This document shows, in pieces, positions 9,435-17,554 of a DNA stretch of 64,000 bases (its first letter is position 1; each line of letters starts with the position of its first letter). The DNA is from Polyangia bacterium. GTDB taxonomy: Bacteria > Myxococcota_A > Polyangia > Nannocystales > Nannocystaceae. The DNA lies in NCBI GenBank assembly GCA_030424595.1, contig JAUHWG010000017.1, positions 155,734 through 219,733 on the forward strand, written 5' to 3'. Below the pieces are notes generated by a model. It was not told the DNA's origin. It searched no databases and worked only from the letters and a program-made list of their open reading frames with translations. Position numbers and translations under genes: made by a program.

Positions 9435-10388
9435 TCAGAAACGCGCGCGGAATGCAAGGCCTCGCCCCGTCGGCAGCCATGCGTGAGGGGATCGGGGAGG
9501 CCGTCTTGCGCCGACGCCGAGGAGCACTGCGCCGACGACCATGGTCGCTCCGCCGACGATCGCCGTGCCGATCGCGAGGGAGCGCTGCGCGTCGAACTCT
9601 TCTCGCAGGGCTTGGTCCTTGATCCGGTCGGCCTCGCTGGGCTCACCGTCAACGCCCTCATGGAGCGCGAGGCTGGCACGGTAGTGGTCGAGAGCGCGGC
9701 TGCGGGCGTGGACCGCGAAGCCGCCGAGTGAGGCCCCCGCGGCCAGGGCGAGCCCGCCTGCGATCATCATCGTCGGGCTTTGACGATGCCGTGAAGCGCT
9801 TTCCATGCTCGGTGAGGACGGGCGGGCAGGGGGCGGGGCGAGCTGACGTGTAGGCGAAGCTGCCTGGTCGAGCGGAGGGGCTCGGAGGGGCTCTGCCTGC
9901 TCGGGGGTCGGCTCAGCGCGAGGGGAGACCTGCGCCGGGGGAGGGGCCGGGGCGTCAGGCGCCTTCGCGACTCGGTTCGTCGGGGCAGGGGGCTGCGTTG
10001 CCAGGGGGGCGCTCCCGACGTTGCGGGCACGGGCGCACGAGATGTTGGGGTCGCGCGCCTGGATCTTCGCGCGTGCTTGCCTGTAGAGCGACCGTTGGCT
10101 CTCCGAGACCTCGCCGACGCGCAGGCTTCTCGCGTTCGCCTTCCTCGCGGCGCAGAGGTCCTTCGGGTCCCCGGTCTTCTCGTAGAGGTTCGCGTACGCC
10201 TCGTAGGACGCGTGCCAGAAGAGCGCCCTGCGGGAGGCGTCCTCGGCCGCTGCTGCCTGACGCCCGAAGTCGCGGGCCTGGCAGCGGTGGTCCGAGGTCC
10301 CGCAGCGCGCCGGAGCGGCCTTCGCTGGGGTCGAGGGGGCGAGCGTCAGGGCGGCGATCAGCATCGGCGGGAGGATCGTGCGTCTCAT
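9435..10388 (-). CDS. Exported membrane protein of a Ser/Thr kinase operon
   Basis: The protein has 317 residues. A signal peptide (residues 1-24, cleavage near AKA-A) precedes a helical Cys-containing region (about 25-120), a long Pro/Ala-rich linker (about 125-200) and two Ala/Gly-rich transmembrane helices (about 210-228 and 275-296). This arrangement is common for myxobacterial proteins encoded beside transmembrane kinases. The domain is otherwise unrecognised. Its ATG overlaps the stop of the kinase gene as ATGA, and the lipoprotein gene follows by 17 bases, so the three are likely one transcript. It may form the envelope partner of the kinase, which is an inference. Confidence 0.75.
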   Translation of the reverse strand: MRRTILPPMLIAALTLAPSTPAKAAPARCGTSDHRCQARDFGRQAAAAEDASRRALFWHASYEAYANLYEKTGDPKDLCAARKANARSLRVGEVSESQRSLYRQARAKIQARDPNISCARARNVGSAPLATQPPAPTNRVAKAPDAPAPPPAQVSPRAEPTPEQAEPLRAPPLDQAASPTRQLAPPPARPSSPSMESASRHRQSPTMMIAGGLALAAGASLGGFAVHARSRALDHYRASLALHEGVDGEPSEADRIKDQALREEFDAQRSLAIGTAIVGGATMVVGAVLLGVGARRPPRSPHAWLPTGRGLAFRARF

Positions 10389-12007
10389 TCGTCGGCGTCC
10401 CCTTGGTAGTCGCGCAGGAACACCTGCTGTGGCTCCGGCTTGAACCGCTGCCCACCGAGCGTGGCTCGGACACAGTGCTCGACGCGCTCATCGCTGGAGC
10501 CGAGGGGGGCTAGCTCCGTGAATTCGCCGGCGTTCGCCTCGGTCGCGAGGCGAAGGATCATCAGGCCTCCGGCGACCTTGGCACAGCGTTGGAGCTCTGG
10601 TTCGGCGCGGTCGAGGACCTCCGACATCGTCGGCGAGGTCGGCGAGGTCGTCGGGTTCGTGCTCGCCTGGGCTTGTTCTTCGTCGGCGTTGCGCGGAGTC
10701 GGAGGCGGTGAATGGGGGGCATCCGATCGCAGATGAGCAGGGGCATGGAGCGCGGGCGTGCTCTCTGGTGGGTCGTCAAGCTGCGCTTGGAGAACTCTCG
10801 CGAGCGTGATGCTCCTCGCCATGGCTTCCGTCTCGGAGGTGTTCACGGTGAGTCGGGAGCCGAGGGCACCGAGCAGGAGTCCTCCGAGCAGCAGGCCAGC
10901 GTTGCGCAGCCACGGCGGAATCTGGCGGTTTCGCGTTGCGTACGCGGGTCGCGAGCTGGGGCCGCTTTGTATCCCAGAGAGCGGGGCCGGCGCGGAGCGT
11001 GTCACCCCTTGTCGCTCGTGCGGCGTGACGGCGAGGAGCTCCTCTCGCGCGAGGTCGAGCTCTTCGGCCAGGGCGCTCATCGACGGCAGCCGATGTCGCG
11101 GGTTTGTGATCATGGCGCGGCGCAAGACCGACTCGAGCGCTGGTGGGAGTTCGACTTGGAGCTCCGCGGCGAGCCGGGGTTCGTCGCCGATGTTGACCGG
11201 GCGGCCTGGCGGAAAGGGCATCCGACCGGTCGCGAGCCGGAAGAGCGTCACCCCGAGCGAGAACACGTCTGTCGCTGGCGTGGGGGCCTCGCCAAGACCT
11301 GCCTCGGGGGCCACATAACCGGGAGTCCCGAGCTTGATCCCAGGGGCGGTCATCAATCGCTTCTCGGGCGGGGTTCTCGCCTCGCCCTCGGCGTAGAAGG
11401 CGGGCAAGAGCTTGCCGATCCCGAGGTCCACGAGCTTCACCCTCCCGTCGGGCAGCCGGACGACGTTGTTGGGCTTCACATCGCGGTGGATGACCCCGTG
11501 GGCGTGAATCTCTCCGAGGGTCGAGCAGAGCTGGAGCCCTATGTCGATGACCTCGATCGCTGGGATGGATCGCTCACGGTTGAGCGCGGCGAGGTCTTGT
11601 CCCGCGAGCAGCTCCATCGAGTAGAAGAGCTCGTCGCCCTCACCGTAGAGGGCGTGGGCCTCGACGACACCGGCGACGCCCATCTGGCGCAGGGCCAGGT
11701 ACTCATGGCGGAACCGCTCTCTCGTGACCGCCTCGTCTCTGTGGCGCGGCGAGAGGATCTTGACGGCGTAGCGCTGTCGGTCGCCGCGGTAGAACGCCTC
11801 GTAGACCTCGCCCATCCCGCCCTGGCCGAGGCGACGGAGGAGCTCCCACTGGTCGGCCAAGACTGTTCCTGAGCGATCATCGGCGGAGCAGCGCTGCCGA
11901 CCTGCGCGGCGAGACTTGCCCGGACGCGAGCAGCTCTCGTCTTCTCCCAGGAAGAAGTTTGTCCACGCAGGGGCGGCCGGGAGCAGAGGTGACGAGGGCA
12001 CAGTCAT
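10385..12007 (-). CDS. Transmembrane Ser/Thr protein kinase
   Basis: This 540-residue Hanks-type kinase has a Gly loop GQGGMGEVY at 61-69, ATP lysine in YAVKIL (Lys83), catalytic HRDVKPNN at 174-181 and metal motif DLG (194-196) instead of DFG. DLG still has the metal-binding Asp, so activity is plausible. After the kinase domain comes a linker, a transmembrane helix (LLLGGLLLGALG, about 370-385) and a Pro/Ser-rich stretch. The C-terminal domain has paired cysteines (LQRCAK ... VEHCVR) like the AgmX/TonB-type C-terminal modules of myxobacteria. First gene of a three-gene operon with envelope proteins, so it probably passes signals between envelope and cytoplasm. No strong ribosome-binding site supports the start. 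Confidence 0.9.
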   Translation of the reverse strand: MTVPSSPLLPAAPAWTNFFLGEDESCSRPGKSRRAGRQRCSADDRSGTVLADQWELLRRLGQGGMGEVYEAFYRGDRQRYAVKILSPRHRDEAVTRERFRHEYLALRQMGVAGVVEAHALYGEGDELFYSMELLAGQDLAALNRERSIPAIEVIDIGLQLCSTLGEIHAHGVIHRDVKPNNVVRLPDGRVKLVDLGIGKLLPAFYAEGEARTPPEKRLMTAPGIKLGTPGYVAPEAGLGEAPTPATDVFSLGVTLFRLATGRMPFPPGRPVNIGDEPRLAAELQVELPPALESVLRRAMITNPRHRLPSMSALAEELDLAREELLAVTPHERQGVTRSAPAPLSGIQSGPSSRPAYATRNRQIPPWLRNAGLLLGGLLLGALGSRLTVNTSETEAMARSITLARVLQAQLDDPPESTPALHAPAHLRSDAPHSPPPTPRNADEEQAQASTNPTTSPTSPTMSEVLDRAEPELQRCAKVAGGLMILRLATEANAGEFTELAPLGSSDERVEHCVRATLGGQRFKPEPQQVFLRDYQGDADE

Positions 12008-12124
12008 GGTCGCGAGTCCGTGTCGTTATGAACAGACAACGAGGCGCGACATGCAAGGGGATAAACGCTCCCGGGAGTGTGGGCCCCATCTGGGGCCTGC
12101 TGCCCGCTGGGACTGCGCAGCGCC

Positions 12125-12481
12125 CTACGTCCCATCGCAGAGCATCGCCGCTGAACAGGTGTTGTTGACGCACTCGGAGTCGTCGTTGCATGCCGCGAAG
12201 CACGCGCCGAAGAAGGCGTCACACACGGTCCCCTCGGGGCAGGAGCTGCTGTCGTCGCAGGACGGGAGGCACCACAGTTCGCTGACGCAGGTGGAGCCGC
12301 CAGGGCAGCCGTCATCACAGGAGAGCGTGCACTGCGCGATCTCCTCGGCGCCGAAGCCCGGAGGGCGAACACAGCGATCGGACTTGCAGTCGGCGTCCTC
12401 CTCGCAGAGCTCGCCGAGATCCTTGCCGCAGGCGGACACGGTGAGGAGGAGGGCGCCGAGGAGGGTCAGGACCCGAGGCAT
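12125..12481 (-). CDS. Small Cys-rich lipoprotein
   Basis: The protein has 118 residues when started at the ATG at 12481, which places a compact signal peptide directly before the lipobox VSAC. The mature part has the lipid-modified Cys plus 16 more, in repeated C-x(5-8)-C spacings with Asp/Ser-rich loops. That is enough for eight disulfides, like the small Cys-rich modules often found in myxobacterial exported proteins. No enzymatic function is visible. It lies between the kinase gene and the Fis-type regulator on the same strand but is separated from each by over 100 bases. Confidence 0.7.
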   Translation of the reverse strand: MPRVLTLLGALLLTVSACGKDLGELCEEDADCKSDRCVRPPGFGAEEIAQCTLSCDDGCPGGSTCVSELWCLPSCDDSSSCPEGTVCDAFFGACFAACNDDSECVNNTCSAAMLCDGT

Positions 12482-12656
12482 AGGGCCACTATCGCGCAAG
12501 TGATCTGGGGGATCAACGGCGAAGGGGCGCTGGTTCGCTCAGTGGCCTTCGGCGATCTCGTGCGGCTGTACGGAGCGAGGGGCGCCCTCGGGAGCCGCCG
12601 TGGTGGGAGCTGCAGTCGGCGTCTGAGCCTCCTTTGAGGCGTCGAGCCGCGGGATC

Positions 12657-12992
12657 CTACTTGTAGGCGATGACGTTGTAGATGTGTGACCTCGCGATGC
12701 CGAGGCACTGTGCCGCTTGCGTGACGTTCCCGTCGCACTCTGCGAGCGCCCGATCCAGGAGAGACCGCTGAAATTGCCGAGTTGCTTCGTGCCAGCCTAC
12801 CTTTCGGACTCTGTCCAGGCTGAACTCGCGGTCGTGGGATGAGGCCGCTCGGACGAGGGAACTCCAGGCGCTGCCGTAGCCCGATCGGTGGGCGAGGTCC
12901 TCGAGCATGGCCAACTCAAACCGGCGCTTGAACGCCGCAACGCGCCCGCTCTCGGCATCAGTACTGTGTGGGGCGACGCTTGCAGCGCTCAT
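12657..12992 (-). CDS. Small Fis-type helix-turn-helix protein
   Basis: The protein has 111 residues. The C-terminal 45 residues form a Fis/NtrC-type DNA-binding unit: a helix with LLDRALAECDGN, then VTQAAQCLGIARSHIYNVI as the helix-turn-helix. The N-terminal 60 residues are unassigned and contain no AAA+ or receiver domain, so this is not a full sigma-54 activator. It could be a stand-alone nucleoid or transcription regulator. It sits immediately left of the large plus-strand block starting at 13541 and is transcribed away from it, a natural place for a regulator; that link is only positional. Confidence 0.65.
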   Translation of the reverse strand: MSAASVAPHSTDAESGRVAAFKRRFELAMLEDLAHRSGYGSAWSSLVRAASSHDREFSLDRVRKVGWHEATRQFQRSLLDRALAECDGNVTQAAQCLGIARSHIYNVIAYK

Positions 12993-13540
12993 GGTGAGAC
13001 ATGCTCGACGAGGCTGGTCCGCGCGTCAACGTGCGGGGACCAACCCTCGCGCGCGGATCCGCCCATGACGGAGCGGGTTCACCAGGGCGTCACGCGGCGG
13101 CCCATCCGACTCATCTCATTCGGTTGCGTGTGGCGCGTTGTCCCGAGCTGTCCTTTGGGGTGGTCGGCGGCGAGTATCGACACTGTCGGCTTCCCGCCGT
13201 GGTTCGGCTGGTCGAGCAACAGGGCGGTGAGGCGACAGGCCGGATGGCTGTCGTTCGGGGTGCAAGCCCTCAGCCATGCCGTGAATCGTGGGGGCGTGAG
13301 GGCAAGACGTCGAGGCGCGGCATGACGCTGATCGGACTCGCGACTCTGCGGCCATGCTGGAACCATGGCAGGCTGTATCGCGAGGCGCGGATCCTAGCCC
13401 CCGGGTCGCGAGTCGTGGGGGCCCCTAGACCGCATGCGCCGGGCCGGCTTGGTCGGGCGATCCGCTGTGTCCAGTGAACATGACGCGGGCCAGAGAGCCT
13501 TGGGCGCACTTGCCCGGCGCTTCTTGGCATAAACCCCGCC
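12993..13540. other. Intergenic region before the large plus-strand block
   Basis: These 548 bases separate the Fis-HTH gene from the first gene of the 13541-33210 block. Open frames here on both strands have atypical composition (Arg/Trp-rich) and no recognisable motif, so I do not call them. The promoter of the block is expected here, but I see no clear consensus. No tRNA or integrase site is evident. Confidence 0.4.
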
Positions 13541-15058
13541 ATGTCGAGAGGTGTGGTGGTGAAGAGGGTGGAGGAGCTTCCACGAGAGCTCTGGTATGGA
13601 CGAAGCGGGCCGCTGGATCGGCTTGGCCTGCAGCGCACGATAGAGAGGATGAAGGCCCTTGGCTTAGAGCCGAGCTGGTCCTCGGGGGAGGCCGTTCGCG
13701 GTCGGCTCCGCGAGATCGCTGAGGCCTTGGGATCCTACGCGGAGATGGCTCGCGTGCTGGGGGTCTCGCGGAATGTGCTGCGTGATATCTGTCGGGGTCG
13801 GCGGCTTCCTGGCGTTCGCAGGCTCCTGCGTTGGGCGGAGCTCCTGGCTGAGCGCTCGCCGGACTTCGGCGACCTCCGGCTACGGCTTGAGCACCGAGCG
13901 TCGGTAACGGAGGGGAACGATGCGATCTGTCTGGCGGTGCCGAGCCGTGACGCGATCGTGGGCTCGGTGGTGACCTCGGGAGCGGCCGCGGTTGCCGGGC
14001 AGATCCTGGGGGCGTCGTCGGAGCTCTGGTGCGTGAGCTGCGACGTTGCTGGCGACCCCGAAAGACCGCTGCAAGGCGGCGCCACAGGTGCGCCAGGCCC
14101 GATCCTCGGGGCGTGCGTGGCTGGCCTGGCCACCGTAGAGATGCCCCAAGGGGGCTGCGAGGATGCGCTTTACGCCATCTCGACGGTCGGCGCCGGGGGT
14201 CACTCTGTCGAACGCGCGCAACAGCGGTCAGAGGCTGGCCCTGACGGCTCAGACGATGGGGGCCATGGTGTCGCTGGCGCGCAGGCGTGTCGCGAGGGTG
14301 GGGGCCATGTTGTCGCCAGCGCGTACGGGTGGCGCGATGGTGGGGGCCATGTTGTCGCTGGCGCGCAGGGGGGTCGCGAGGGTGGGGGCCATGTTGTCGC
14401 CAGCGCTCGCGTGGAGGCGAGGGGCTGGGGTCATCGTGTCGCTGGCGCGCACGACGATCCGGAGACCAGTCCTCACCCAGTCGAGGCTCAACCTGTGGGC
14501 GTAGACACCTCGATGAGGCCGAACACCGGCGACCCTGTGCATCGATTAGCCGGGGGTCCTATTGTCGATGTCGAGCCTGCGGCCGGGGGCCATGTTGTTG
14601 AAAGTGAGCCTATAGCCGGGGGCCATGTTGTCGACTATGCGCCCGACCATCGAGCCGCTAGTGTGCAGATTAATTCTTCAGAATTACTCTTGACTCGACC
14701 GCCTCCGATCGTTCAACCATATCCCAACATGGTGGTGGTTGAGTTCAGGCTGGGTGACCAGGTGAGGCGTGCCGGCTACTTCGACACCGAGGAGCAGGCC
14801 AAGCGGGCGATCGACTCGCTCGTCGAGGGCGGCTCCTACGAGGGGACGCCGCTCATCGACGGTCGCCCGTACGAGCGGGAGAAGTCCGTCGAAGAGCAGG
14901 TCAGGGAGGCTGTAAAGCGGGAGTTGGCCAGCATGGGCATCGATCCCAACGCGGCAGACTCGAGCGCGCGACCGGGTCCATTCTCTGAATTCTTCGAGAC
15001 CTTCACCTGGAACGTAGTCCACGAGGTGATTCGACATGGCACAGCAAGCAACAAGTAG
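13541..15058 (+). CDS. HTH-containing repeat protein, first gene of the large cassette
   Basis: The protein has 505 residues. The N-terminal 95 residues include a helix-turn-helix-like segment (about 58-88; SYAEMARVLGVSRNVLRDI), which suggests DNA binding. The middle (about 225-310) is a 14-residue repeat built around GGGHVVA, encoded by a perfect 42-bp DNA period, with two further GGHVV units near 348 and 360. The C-terminal 115 residues form a separate compact part with a strand-turn-strand (VVVEFRLGDQVRRAGYF) and charged helices. No known family is recognised. The end overlaps the next gene by 23 bases. Downstream GTG codons near 13550 are alternative starts. It may be the regulator or a DNA-binding structural member of the cassette. 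Confidence 0.7.
   Translation: MSRGVVVKRVEELPRELWYGRSGPLDRLGLQRTIERMKALGLEPSWSSGEAVRGRLREIAEALGSYAEMARVLGVSRNVLRDICRGRRLPGVRRLLRWAELLAERSPDFGDLRLRLEHRASVTEGNDAICLAVPSRDAIVGSVVTSGAAAVAGQILGASSELWCVSCDVAGDPERPLQGGATGAPGPILGACVAGLATVEMPQGGCEDALYAISTVGAGGHSVERAQQRSEAGPDGSDDGGHGVAGAQACREGGGHVVASAYGWRDGGGHVVAGAQGGREGGGHVVASARVEARGWGHRVAGAHDDPETSPHPVEAQPVGVDTSMRPNTGDPVHRLAGGPIVDVEPAAGGHVVESEPIAGGHVVDYAPDHRAASVQINSSELLLTRPPPIVQPYPNMVVVEFRLGDQVRRAGYFDTEEQAKRAIDSLVEGGSYEGTPLIDGRPYEREKSVEEQVREAVKRELASMGIDPNAADSSARPGPFSEFFETFTWNVVHEVIRHGTASNK
14261..14470 (+). repeat. 42-bp tandem repeat (5 units) inside the 13541 gene
   Basis: GGCCATG-type unit starts fall at 14261, 14303, 14345, 14387 and 14429 (the last degenerate), an exact 42-base period. 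Each unit holds the core GGGGGCCATGTTGTCG or a close variant. The same core recurs outside the array near 14583 and 14617. In frame it encodes a 14-residue repeat with GGGHVV. Confidence 0.9.
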
Positions 15059-15467
15059 GGGTGTATCGCACGCGATCTCGCATGAGGGCGAGGCCTCCGA
15101 GAACTGGATGGCGTACTTCAAGAAGGCGGTCAGCGAGTACCACGACGCCGAGGAGCAGCGGATCGCCGATTGGCTCCTCCAGTCGACGGGTACCAAGGAC
15201 ATGGTCCAGCGGGTCGGCACGTTGATGCGCGGGAGCTGGCGCTCTGATGTTGCGCTCGGGGCATCGGCGGTCGCGGGGCTCGGCTTGGGACACCTCGCCG
15301 GCTCGCTGCTGCCGGCGAGCCTCGGTCCCGTGCCTTACATCGCACTGCTGGGGCTGGGCGGCCTACTGCCGCGGTTTCTGACGCGACAGAGCATGATCTC
15401 GAGGAACGTGTTCCAGCTCGGCGGGCTCCTCTTCGGCGCTGGCGCGTTCCTCGGATCGCGGTCGTAG
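15036..15467 (+). CDS. Small membrane protein (cassette gene 2)
   Basis: The protein has 143 residues. The N-terminal half (about 1-65) is charged and helical. The C-terminal half is hydrophobic, Gly/Leu/Ala-rich and probably crosses the membrane two or three times (about 73-95, 100-116, 124-140). There is no signal peptide and no recognised family. A GAGGTG sequence precedes the ATG, and the first 23 bases lie inside the end of the 13541 gene, so expression is likely coupled. Gly-rich helices of this sort recur in at least seven other proteins of the block. Confidence 0.65.
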   Translation: MAQQATSRGVSHAISHEGEASENWMAYFKKAVSEYHDAEEQRIADWLLQSTGTKDMVQRVGTLMRGSWRSDVALGASAVAGLGLGHLAGSLLPASLGPVPYIALLGLGGLLPRFLTRQSMISRNVFQLGGLLFGAGAFLGSRS

Positions 15468-15504
15468 GCGCATCTTGGGCGGTTCGGGTAGATGGAGAGG
15501 TCGG

Positions 15505-15846
15505 ATGCAGGGGCTATTTTGGGTTGAGCGGGTACTAGAGGGCGACTCCGCTGAGATCGCGGTCGACGGAGTCGGCGCTGGTGAGAGGCGGGTGCGGATC
15601 GAGATGTCGCGAGCGGAGGCCGCTGAGATCCGGCCGGGCACTGTTCTGGTCGTCGAGTGGTGGTCCGCGGAGCTGCCGACGAAGGGCGTTGAGACGGGTC
15701 TCCGACCAACTGTCCCTGAGGCTGGGGCTGAGGCTGGGGCTGAGGCTGGGCCAGGCGCCGAGCTCTTCGACGACGCGAGCGACGCGAGCCTCCGTCGAGG
15801 TGAGAGTGCAGAGCAGGAGTTCCGGGCGTTGCTCGGGCTCGACTGA
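15505..15846 (+). CDS. Small hypothetical protein (cassette gene 3)
   Basis: The protein has 113 residues. An ATG at 15505 is preceded by GGAGAGG and is preferred over the in-frame ATG at 15475. The N-terminal 60 residues look like a small beta-barrel (GLFWVERVLEG, AEIAVDGVG, VRIEM, GTVLVVEWW). A short Ala-Glu-Ala-Gly repeat (three 12-bp DNA units near 15714-15750) and an acidic tail follow. No family is recognised. Confidence 0.5.
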   Translation: MQGLFWVERVLEGDSAEIAVDGVGAGERRVRIEMSRAEAAEIRPGTVLVVEWWSAELPTKGVETGLRPTVPEAGAEAGAEAGPGAELFDDASDASLRRGESAEQEFRALLGLD

Positions 15847-15953
15847 GCTGCGACGTGGTTTGAGGAGCGCGGGGCAGCCTGAGTCTGCCCCCAATGTTGA
15901 AGAAAACGTGTGAAGTGGTCCGCCGGAGTCGGCGGAGAGAGGGACTGTGTGTG

Positions 15954-16664
15954 ATGAATGAGGGAATTATCCAGATGACCAGCGCAGAGGCCGATGACGA
16001 GCTGCACCGGCGACTCTGCCAAGGCCTGCGGTCGACCCCGGAGGAGCAGGCGTTGATGGCTCAATGTGCGAGGCGGGTGCCGAGGCTGGAGGAGAGCTGC
16101 CAGCAGCTCATCGCGCGATGCTCGGCGCTCGAGAAGCTGCTCGACGCGGTTCGGTGCCCGGCGAACATGAACATCAGCCCGGTGACGATCGACAAGATCT
16201 CGAAGGAGACCCAGGTCAACGTCTCGGAGATCGTCACCGGGCTGGGCGGCGACTACGTCGATGCCTACCCGGTGCCGCCCAAGAAGAGAATTCGGCTGAT
16301 TCAGCGGGCTCGGCCGGGCTACTCGCCGAAGGAGATCACGATCGCGCTGAACCTCGCGAACGACGGCAAGAACCACCTGGACATCGCGGTGAGGCTCTAC
16401 GTCACGACCGACCCGACGGATCGCGGCGAGCAGGTCGGCGGTGAGTACCGCGGCTTCCAGTTCTTCAACAACGACGGGATCCCGACGCCGCAGCCCTTCC
16501 CGACCTACAAGAACATGCCGATGACCGTCGGCACGCTGGAGTTCCTGGTGATCGAGATCGACCACACAGGCTCATCGAACAACCTCGTGAGCGCCTTCGC
16601 GGCCGCGAGCGTCAACGCCCAGGGTTGGTTTGCCGCCTGCGGCACCGACACGGGCTGCCGGTAG
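15954..16664 (+). CDS. Beta-rich protein, candidate structural protein (cassette gene 4)
   Basis: The protein has 236 residues from the ATG at 15954, which has a GGAGAGAGG sequence about 10 bases upstream; an ATG at 15894 would add 20 residues. The N-terminal 60 residues are helical. The rest is strand-rich with long polar loops, for example KRIRLIQRARPG, EITIALNLAND, HLDIAVRLYVTT and VGTLEFLVIEIDHTG. The protein has no signal peptide or transmembrane helix and ends in a two-Cys tail. It is followed after 9 bases by another strand-rich protein of 290 residues. The pattern would fit a jelly-roll-type structural protein, but that is a guess from strand pattern only. Confidence 0.6.
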   Translation: MNEGIIQMTSAEADDELHRRLCQGLRSTPEEQALMAQCARRVPRLEESCQQLIARCSALEKLLDAVRCPANMNISPVTIDKISKETQVNVSEIVTGLGGDYVDAYPVPPKKRIRLIQRARPGYSPKEITIALNLANDGKNHLDIAVRLYVTTDPTDRGEQVGGEYRGFQFFNNDGIPTPQPFPTYKNMPMTVGTLEFLVIEIDHTGSSNNLVSAFAAASVNAQGWFAACGTDTGCR

Positions 16665-16673
16665 GAGTCGATC

Positions 16674-17546
16674 ATGGCGTCCGAACCGATCGCATTCAGG
16701 ATCGACAGCATGGTCGACTGGGACGGGGTTACCCCCGTCGGTCTCCAGCGCAGTGACTTCAAGGTCTACGATCAGCGCTACTACGTGGGCCTCATCGAGG
16801 CGCCTGCGGGGACGTTCACGGCCGACTTCTTCGGGGTGTTCAGCGCTCTGACGCCGAAGCTCGTGGGGGTCGCGTCATCGAGCAGCAACCCGATGTCGGT
16901 CCTGCGGGTGGTGTCGGCGGAGGACCCGGACGTGTTCCGCGACGAGGTCGAGCTGTCGCCACGGATGGTCCACGTCCCGGTGTTTCCGGGCGATCGGCTC
17001 TCGGTGGTCACGCACGAGGGGGGCGGGAGCAGCCTCGAGTTCGTGGTGACGGAGCTCTCGGATCGCGAGCACATTGAGCTCGCGACCGTGGCGGCACCTC
17101 GACCCGTGGGGCGCCGGATCCGGATCATCCGCACGGGCGGCACAGGGTTCACGCATGAGCCCACGACCGAGACCTGGAAGCCGGCGATGATGTGGGACGC
17201 GAGCCTCGGGACGCTCGTCGCCTACGAGGTTGTGAACGGGGTGATCCCCGCCCGCGACCTGTGCATGTCATCGCGGGCAGAGGGCTGCTATGTCAGCGTC
17301 CGCTTCTCGGGTCTAGGCGTGGGCGAGGGCAAGATTCTCGTCGCCGATGGTCACCTCCGGGAGGCCTTTGTGGTCCAGGAAGGGCTCAAGAACGGGGCAT
17401 GGTCGAAGGTTGCCTTCCTCGGCCGCGATGACTTCCTCGGGCTCTCGTCGTCGGTCCCCCAGGGTGCGGCCGTTGTCTGTGACATCGAGGTCGCCCGGGT
17501 AGCGCCGGGTGAGCGGCTGCGTGAGCGCTACGCGCGGGGAGGCTGA
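16674..17546 (+). CDS. Beta-rich protein, candidate structural protein (cassette gene 5)
   Basis: The protein has 290 residues. Nearly the whole chain reads as alternating strands and turns. Examples are IEAPAGTFTADFFGVF, MVHVPVFPGDRLSVVTHEGG and LEFVVTELSDREHIEL, and a second half with VAYEVVNGVIPARDL and CYVSVRFSGLG. There is no transmembrane segment, no signal peptide and no catalytic motif. It lies 9 bases after the 236-residue beta-rich gene, so the two are probably translated together and may form one structure. No family is recognised; capsid-like or receptor-binding-like roles are possible but unproven. Confidence 0.6.
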   Translation: MASEPIAFRIDSMVDWDGVTPVGLQRSDFKVYDQRYYVGLIEAPAGTFTADFFGVFSALTPKLVGVASSSSNPMSVLRVVSAEDPDVFRDEVELSPRMVHVPVFPGDRLSVVTHEGGGSSLEFVVTELSDREHIELATVAAPRPVGRRIRIIRTGGTGFTHEPTTETWKPAMMWDASLGTLVAYEVVNGVIPARDLCMSSRAEGCYVSVRFSGLGVGEGKILVADGHLREAFVVQEGLKNGAWSKVAFLGRDDFLGLSSSVPQGAAVVCDIEVARVAPGERLRERYARGG

Positions 17547-17554
17547 GGGTCGTC

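Noticed and set aside
10712..11872. Plus-strand 386-codon frame
   Set aside because: It is antisense to the Ser/Thr kinase with complete catalytic motifs.
12888..13477. Plus-strand frames across the Fis-gene start and the following intergenic region
   Set aside because: Composition is Arg/Trp/Cys-heavy, there are no motifs, and they overlap the better-supported Fis-HTH gene.
14261..14470. 42-bp repeats as a CRISPR array
   Set aside because: The repeats are continuous, in frame within a coding gene, with no spacers.
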